Assembly (NCBI GenBank): GCA_002946415.1
Contig: NJPS01000015.1
Location: forward strand, 1 to 64,000
Length of the DNA: 64,000 nucleotides
Direction: 5' to 3'
Source of the DNA: Rutstroemia sp. NJR-2017a BVV2
Taxonomy: Eukaryota; Ascomycota; Leotiomycetes; Helotiales; Rutstroemiaceae
This document shows positions 57,946-64,000 of the stretch, piece by piece (the first letter of the stretch is position 1; each line of letters opens with the position of its first letter). Below the pieces are notes generated by a model. That model was not told the DNA's origin. It made no database searches and was given only the letters and a program-made list of their open reading frames with translations. The position numbers and the translations under genes were made by a program.

Positions 57946-60648
57946 ATGTCTACCTCGACAAATGTAAAAGGTCGCGGCGTTGACGGTGGGAGGCTTCGCG
58001 AATATGCTCTACATCAACAGGAAGAACTAAACAGGACGGGAACTACTACACATCATGAACGACCGCTACACTCAGCTTCAGCATCGAAAAGGATCATAAA
58101 AGGAATAATGCGCGACGCGTGAATGAAGAGCGGAGAGTGGAGAGAAAACAAATCACGTCGAGAGAGATCCTGATCACAAGAACAACAAGTCACAAAACAT
58201 CGGCACGGGTAGTTAGAGGTGATTCGGATACAACAACAGCCTTTAGAAGCCTTTCTTTGAAAGGCGACAAGATAAATACACCACAGCGTGAGTCAAGATT
58301 GTCCCTCACGAAGACAGATTGCTAACCGTGTCGTTCTAGCATCATGGAACCCCGTCGCATCACTGGTGCCTCACATGACTGCCCTTCTCGCGTCTAGAAT
58401 ATCAAAGCCACCTCTAGCATCAACAAGTGGACGAAAGTCCAAGTCTCTGCTAGAGTTATCGCCTATGGAACAGGAGGCAATCATACTAGAAGATCTAATT
58501 TTCGTTCTGATGGGCTACGAAGGACAATATTTGCAATATGCAAAGTCCTATGATCCTTCTTGCGAAAAGGACCGCCTAGCTGGACCGGAGTTCACCATTC
58601 CTTTCGGACTAGACCCTGCTCTACGAGGTCTTACTACTGAAATTCTGAAATGGCAACACACTATATATCAATCGAAGCTTTTCTCGAAGTCCAAGGACAG
58701 CGAGACTACGGCCCTGTATGCCATGCTCTATGCGCGGGAATCAGGAAACATCTACAGGATTATCTGGTTCTGGTCGTACAATTGGAGACTCAATTACTCA
58801 CAAATCCTAACTTCACCCTGAATGTTCTGAACTTGCATACTTTGTCTGCAGCGCATATGTTAAAGCAGATATACACTCTCGGGCGAGCAATATCCAATCA
58901 AAGTTCTGACATGGAAGACGGCACCGAGAAGGATATCGATGATTTCGATGACATCCTCGAAAGTTTGCGAGCAGGTAGGGATCTGAGTTCAGGGGATATA
59001 CTGAATAGGAGATCATGCAAGGGCGGAAAGGTTCTACGTTTGCTTACAACGCGTCTTGACACCATATCCGGCGATCCAGCCGCTCGAGCAATTCTGACAG
59101 CTTTACTCAAAGATGCAAGTCGACCTTACGTGGCCATACTCAACGACTGGCTCCACCACGGCACGATCCAAGATCCGCACGGCGAATTCCTAGTCCGGGA
59201 GCAAAAGAGCATCAAACGAGAAAAGTTGGCGCAGGACTACACCGACGAATACTGGGACCGGCGGTACACTCTCCGGGACGACATTCCGCCGCAGTTGGAG
59301 CCGTTCAAGAATAAGATTCTACTCGCGGGGAAGTACCTCAACGTGGTGCATGAATGCGGTGGGATCGATACAAATGAGGCCATGGAAATCTTCCGCAATC
59401 TTTCGATGATCTGCGCTTTGTGAGTAATATTAATAATGCGTATACTTATGCTAATGAGTCGCTGTTACGGTTGCTACTTACAACTCATGCGCTACCCGCG
59501 AGATTGAGATCATTAAAGCATTACTTTATGCTTGACAGATCCTACCTCTTCGCATCATTTCTAGAGCTTGGAGCGTCGGAGTTGAGGAAACCGGTGGATA
59601 AAATCAATATAAGTAAAGTCCAATCGCTGCTTGATCTCATCCTACACCAGCCAGGAGCAGATTCGGACCCGTTCAAAGACGATCTCAAGGTTGAAATGAA
59701 CCCAACCAGCCTTCTCGACTCTTTGACTCGAGTCGTTAACATCTCCGGGATGGAGCCAGAGGCGGGTGAATCTCTTCAAACGCTTAACATCCAGTCTCAT
59801 GAAAGTGACCGCGCCCCCCCCCAACCGGCTTCACATCCCTGCAACTCGACTACCCCGTCCCGTTCCCCGTCTCCCTCATCATCAGCCGCAAAACCATCTG
59901 GCGCTACCAAGCGCTCTTCCGCTTCCTGCTGTCTCTTCGCCACCTAGAGCGGCAGCTCCTCAGCAGCTGGCAAGCGCATAATACTAGCTCGCACCGAACC
60001 TCTGATCGAAAAGCGCAGCTTCTCCAACGTCGGACTTTTGTGCTTCGAGCGAGGATGCTGGCGTTTGTGCAGCAGCTCATATATTTCTGCACGGAGGAAG
60101 TAATCGAGCCCAAGTGGCAGCTTTTTATGGCCAAACTGGGGCCGGACGGGCCAAGTACTATTAGCACTGTTGACGCGTTGATGCAAGACCATGTCGACTT
60201 TCTCGATACTTGCTTAAAAGGGAGCATGCTTACCAACAGCAAGCTTTTAAGGGTATGATTGAGTTACTACTATTCAAACGTTAATTATCCACACTGACAC
60301 AGTGAACAGAGACGCACCAAACTTCTCCAAACATGTACTCATTTTGCTTCATTCACCGGACGGTTTTCTAAGGGGTTGGAGAGGTTGGACTCGGATTTGG
60401 CGGGAGGGGAACGACCAGCACAGGTACAGGCGCAAGAGGACAAGACACACCATGGCCTTGAGGAGGATCCGGAGCAAGGATCCTCAATCGACAAGCTGCA
60501 GAAATTCGAACTGGGTTTCGGTAGGGGGCTAACGGGGTTTATGGATGCGTTGAACCACGTCGCGGCGACGGAAACACCGGAGTTTTTGGGCCTGTGTGCG
60601 AGGTTGAGTATGCTGAGTCAGGGGGCGGAGTTTAGTGGGAGGGGATGA
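57946..60648 (+). CDS. Gamma-tubulin complex GCP2 (Spc97/Alp4) gene with apparent frameshifts
   Basis: Fragments of GCP2 follow in order but in changing frames. There are two clear introns (58288-58339 and 60253-60309). Segments: ERRVERKQIT (58120 on), AIILEDLIFVLMGYEGQYLQYAKSY and PFGLDPALRGLT (to about 58645); then ATHYISIEAFLEVQ, KDYLVLVVQLETQ-like sequence and ILNDWLHHGTIQDPHGEFLV (58650-59396); NINNAYTYANESLLRLLLTTHALPAR (59400-59815); LDYPVPFPVSLIISRKTIWRYQALFRFLL and VEPKW-type C-terminal helices (59823-60648). Shifts fall at homopolymers: AAAA 58087-58090 (weaker evidence), AAA 58648-58650, TTT 59401-59403 and C9 59814-59822. Each is repaired by one extra base. No other stop interrupts it. 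GCP2 nucleates microtubules at spindle poles and is essential in yeasts. It is either a mis-sequenced intact gene or a young pseudogene. Confidence 0.8.
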
Positions 60649-61111
60649 GGAGGAGTGAGTGAGTGGGTGATGTTGACAGAAGTTGAATGCACAGCTAGTA
60701 TGAAAGAAAAGGAGATGGGGCTGGGGGATCCGGTTTAGATTATGATGTTGATGAATGAATGGAGTGGTTCGGTTGAATCCGGTGGATTGTGAGGTAAGAG
60801 TATGGATGGGTTTTGTGGGTTTGGGTTTGGGTTTGAGTTTGAGTTTGAATATATACCATTGCTCGTTGTTGGCTGTTTTTGAGATTTTATAGATTGGCGA
60901 TCTATATGCAGTATATATACTATAATAAATATAATTATCAACCTCTATTTGATTTGCCCATGCCCACAAGCTACGCACAAAGCACAACACCTCGGCTGTT
61001 CATTACAATCCCCACAATCACTATTACTATAACACCTTTCTTAAACACTTCCATTCTCTCCCCTCTCCCTCTCCCTCTCCCCTCGTCTCTAACACCCCAG
61101 AACCTCACCCC
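60649..61111. other. Convergent intergenic region with TTTGGG-like tract
   Basis: The 3' flanks of the GCP2 gene and the minus-strand transcription factor. A short GGGTTT run lies near 60815-60845 and C/T-rich simple sequence near 61060-61085. No gene is seen. Confidence 0.5.
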
Positions 61112-63652
61112 TCAACTCCCACCCCCAACAAACGCCCCCGCACCTCCACCAATCTCCCCATCCCAATCCCCACACCAATCCATCCACCCATCCGGCTCAT
61201 CCAGTCCCCGCCACATCTCTATATCCAAATCTCCCAATCCGTTTCCATCGTGCGTTGCCGTCGCCATAGTATTAGCATCTATTTCCCCCCTTATCGCCAT
61301 GTTCTCCTCACCCAGACCTCCGTCTCTGCTTACACCCTCCTCCTGCGCATTCCCATTCCCACCATGCCCTCCAATCTCACCATCCCCTTCCGCAAGCCCA
61401 ACCCCCAACCCATCATCCTTCCCCCTCAACCTCCCACTCCCCCTCTCAACCCCCCACCCTGCCTTCACAACCTTCTTCTCATACCAGCCCTTCACGATCC
61501 TGACCTTCGCTGCGAATTTATCCATCCGATCAGTCCAGCCTTTGATTTTGCCATTCCAGCCTATAATCTTATTCTCCCCAACCCCAATCCCAACTCCATC
61601 TTCCGCTCCTCCTCCCACCCCATCCACCCCTCCCCCCCTCCCCCCAACAAACTTCACCCCCTCATCCCTCTCCGCCAACACCCCCAACACCCAAGCCAGA
61701 TCACATACTCCCCTCACAACCTCCAAATCCCACCCCCGACACGTAAAAAACGACAGCCGCGCCAGCACCATCAGCGCGTACGCGAGCAGCGCACAGGGGG
61801 TAAGCGGGAGGGCAAGATAGATTTCCACGGGAAGGGACAGAGTAAGTTCTATGAAATGCGACGTATGATTAAGCAGTGTATGTAGAGCTGCGAGATGGGT
61901 GGGGAAGAGAGAAGAAGAAGCTTGGAAATGGGGGGAGAGGGCGATTTCGTAGAGACGCGTGGAGGCGATGGTGTGGTGCATTTGGAGGAGTGCTGGTGGG
62001 GTTAGTAAGTTTGCTCCTCTGTGATCTCAAAGCAAGTATCAAGGACCGGGAATCAACAAACAGACCAGAGAAGAACAAAAACTCACTATTATCCTTCCAA
62101 TCCTGCGGAATCCCCATCTTCAACGCCTTCAACTCCGCCGTATAAGCACCCAACTGCAACGCCACAGGAACACTCATCTCACTCTCCCTCTGCGCCATGT
62201 GCGTCGTATTTACGATCCTCTCCGCCAAATCCGTAATCTTGACCAATTCCAAAAGCAGCACATCTGTTGGATATTCCTTTTCCTCTGCAATGACACGACA
62301 GCATTCGTCTAGATAGACTGGATATTTCATCGCGTCTAGTCGTTGGAAACCGGTTGATACCCTGATGGTTTTTGAACATTAGCTTGATGGGAGAGGAGGA
62401 ATTCTGAATGGAAACATACATCGAAGCCAAATAAAAACACCCCGCCAACGCCCGCCTGTGATGCATATTCCGCTCCGTACTCGTCGATTTGCTGATTCCG
62501 AACGGGTAACGGAACTTGTCCGATGTAGGCGGTTTGTTGAGTCCCAGGTGCCCAATCATGCCGACTGCTATACTGAGTAGGTTGTTGAGTTGTGGATGGC
62601 TTAGGCACTGGTACTGATACCTATTGATCCATATGTTCTCATTAGCGCAGTTCCCTCTCCACCAACATCACACCCCCAAGAAACAAAACCCCCAACCCAC
62701 CAAGCGCAAAACACCAAAATCGCCTGCAACCCCTCCAACGTCTTCTCCCCCGCAACCAACACCCTCTCCGCCAGCTCCCTCACAATCTGCACATCTAGCC
62801 TAGTCTGCCTAGGCAGATTATAATAGCTCGCCGCCATCAGCACCGCTTTTCCCAAAAGCGGGTTTTCGGCCATCCATTCTTTACCAGACATGCCCGGGCG
62901 TAACTCGAGAACTACGAATGGGAAGCGGGGCGTGAGTTCGGTCCGGTAGAGGTGGATCAGCTGCTCAAGTTCGGGGTCTGAGGGGGAGAGATCCTCGTGC
63001 TGGTGTGCGAGGAGACAGGCGGTGGTGTTGGTTGTGTAGACGCTGGGGCGGGGGGTGCTGCTGGTGTTGAGGGGGTTTTGGTTAGGCAGTGGGAGTGGGA
63101 GTGGGAGTGGGGGAGAGGGTGGAGGGAGAGAGGAAGGGTGGTCTTTGGAGTTGAGATCAGGAAGTGCAAGGTTCGCCAGCTGAGGCGGTTCATTCAGAGC
63201 GGGCGAAGATTTCGGCACAGTTGGTTCAGAGACTTGTTGCGCTGGAGCATGATCCGGCGAACACCCCGCCCCTACATCCTGCGATGCCGAACGCTTCTGT
63301 TCCTGCAGCAGCGACACAATACCATCTAATTTCTCTTCTAATTGCGCGACTCGACTTGAGTAGTCAGCTTAGATAAAGCGATCAATCACATCATGGAAGA
63401 ATCATACGTTGTTTTCCGACGTTTGCGCACCTTTGATTGAAGGGCCTGTGACTGGCATTCTTTCTTCAGCCGATGACATCTGTACTTATCAATTAACTCG
63501 TGAACCATCAAGGTGACATATAGGACTTGCCTTTCACATTTTGCACCAAGTTCTCCGGATCGCGGCACACATTTGGCTTTTGCCGTTGCGCATGTCTTGC
63601 ATGCCCGAGATATTGGCTGCTGATTACCTGCATGATTACTAGTAGCTAGCAT
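61112..63652 (-). CDS. Zn2Cys6 transcription factor
   Basis: Exons: 63652-63531, 63479-63408, 63354-62701, 62620-62420, 62361-62087, 61992-61112; 734 residues. The DNA-binding cluster is C18-x2-C21-x6-C28-x10-C39-x2-C42-x6-C49. Intron 1 splits it between C39 and C42 and has a GC donor (AG|GCAAGT). A basic stretch (KVRKRRKT) and a short coiled coil (VAQLEEKLDGIVSLLQEQ) follow, for dimerisation. A Pro/Leu-rich linker leads to the regulatory region (about 170-470): ELTPRFPFVVL, LQAILVFCAWYQYQCLSHPQLNNLLSIAVGM, RALAGCFYLASMVSTGFQRLD, typical of fungal regulators. The last 200 residues are Gly/Asp-rich, with a Trp-acidic stretch (MWRGLDEPDGWMDW) that could activate transcription. The target is unknown and no cluster is evident beside it in the window. 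Confidence 0.87.
63480..63530 (-). other. GC-AG intron in the Zn2Cys6 gene
   Basis: A 51-bp intron beginning GCAAGT after GAAAG and ending GTACAG. Removing it joins AKCER to CHRLKKEC and restores the six-cysteine cluster, so the GC donor is well supported. Confidence 0.8.
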
Positions 63653-64000
63653 TATAAAATCCTAATTGGCTTGTATACGCCGCGAGATACAACTTCGGAA
63701 GAGACTATGAGCGGAAGAGGGGTAAATACTATCAATCCGTTCCCGTCGCTGAGTTTCGCTTTTAAAGGTGGCAGCGAGCGGGACCGGACGAAACCAAACC
63801 GTCCGTTCCCGCTCCACATCCCTGCGAAAGGGCAGCGTTGTCAAGATCAACTGTACACATCTCAAGAAACGGATTTAAAAACAGCAAACAATATAATATA
63901 ACACAGAATCTTGCTTGAATTCAGTCTATCTACAGGCTGCATTAAAACTATCAATGCCCGAAGAAATGAAAGGAGCCGAGGGTATGCAAGTTGTGTCGTT
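63653..64000. other. Right-edge region upstream of the Zn2Cys6 gene
   Basis: 348 bp to the window end, holding the transcription-factor promoter. No additional gene is recognised. Confidence 0.5.

Noticed and set aside
60879..61820. Plus-strand open frame of 313 codons
   Set aside because: Antisense to the last exon of the Zn2Cys6 gene; its Pro/Ser/Thr-rich product mirrors the Gly/Asp-rich coding strand.

Overview
The window is nuclear DNA of a filamentous ascomycete (Pezizomycotina; the gene set and intron style suggest a leotiomycete, but that placement is an impression and was not tested). The evidence is intron-containing genes with short introns (46-109 bp in most cases, GT-AG or GC-AG, CTAAC/CTGAC-like branch sites), fungal-only families (Snt2, Tos1, Asp f 4-like, Zn2Cys6) and a retrotransposon block carrying the C-to-T / G-to-A damage typical of repeat-induced point mutation (RIP).

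Layout. Bases 1-9.6 kb are a very A+T-rich repeat island: one readable minus-strand reverse-transcriptase fragment at the left edge, then three progressively more decayed plus-strand copies of the same Tad/I-like non-LTR retrotransposon, then an unassignable AT-rich relic. At 9.7-10.6 kb lies a broken protein-kinase fragment. From 11 kb onward the DNA is ordinary gene space: an NmrA-like oxidoreductase, an NTF2-like (lumazine-binding-like) protein, the large chromatin regulator SNT2 (five exons), a gene-poor 3 kb gap, the cell-wall glucanase-like TOS1, an Asp f 4-like secreted protein, another 3 kb gap, ATG14, a small coiled-coil-type hypothetical protein, a DUF3807 protein, an ANCHR/ZFYVE19-like zinc-finger protein, an LMBD1-type membrane protein, CFT1 (CPSF160), ATG6 (Beclin), SCM3 (CENP-A chaperone), an alpha-arrestin-like protein with a PPxY motif, a DUF7514 protein with Gln-Ser repeats, a gamma-tubulin complex GCP2 gene interrupted by apparent frameshifts, and a Zn2Cys6 transcription factor.

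Exon structures for the multi-exon genes were worked out by hand; in each case except GCP2 the joined exons give a total length divisible by three and a protein that fits its family across the junctions. Functional links: ATG14 and ATG6 encode two subunits of the autophagy-specific phosphatidylinositol 3-kinase complex and lie about 13 kb apart. Three head-to-head pairs (ATG14/hypothetical, LMBD1/CFT1, ATG6/SCM3) share intergenic regions of 434-673 bp. SNT2 and SCM3 act on chromatin, TOS1 and the Asp f 4-like protein are secreted.

I found no secondary-metabolite cluster, CRISPR, phage or other clearly novel system. The points most worth a second look are the GCP2 frameshifts, all of which look like one missing base in a homopolymer; the RIP gradient among LINE copies next to a readable fragment; three perfect AGGTACCT palindromes upstream of TOS1; and several short repeat structures in intergenic DNA.
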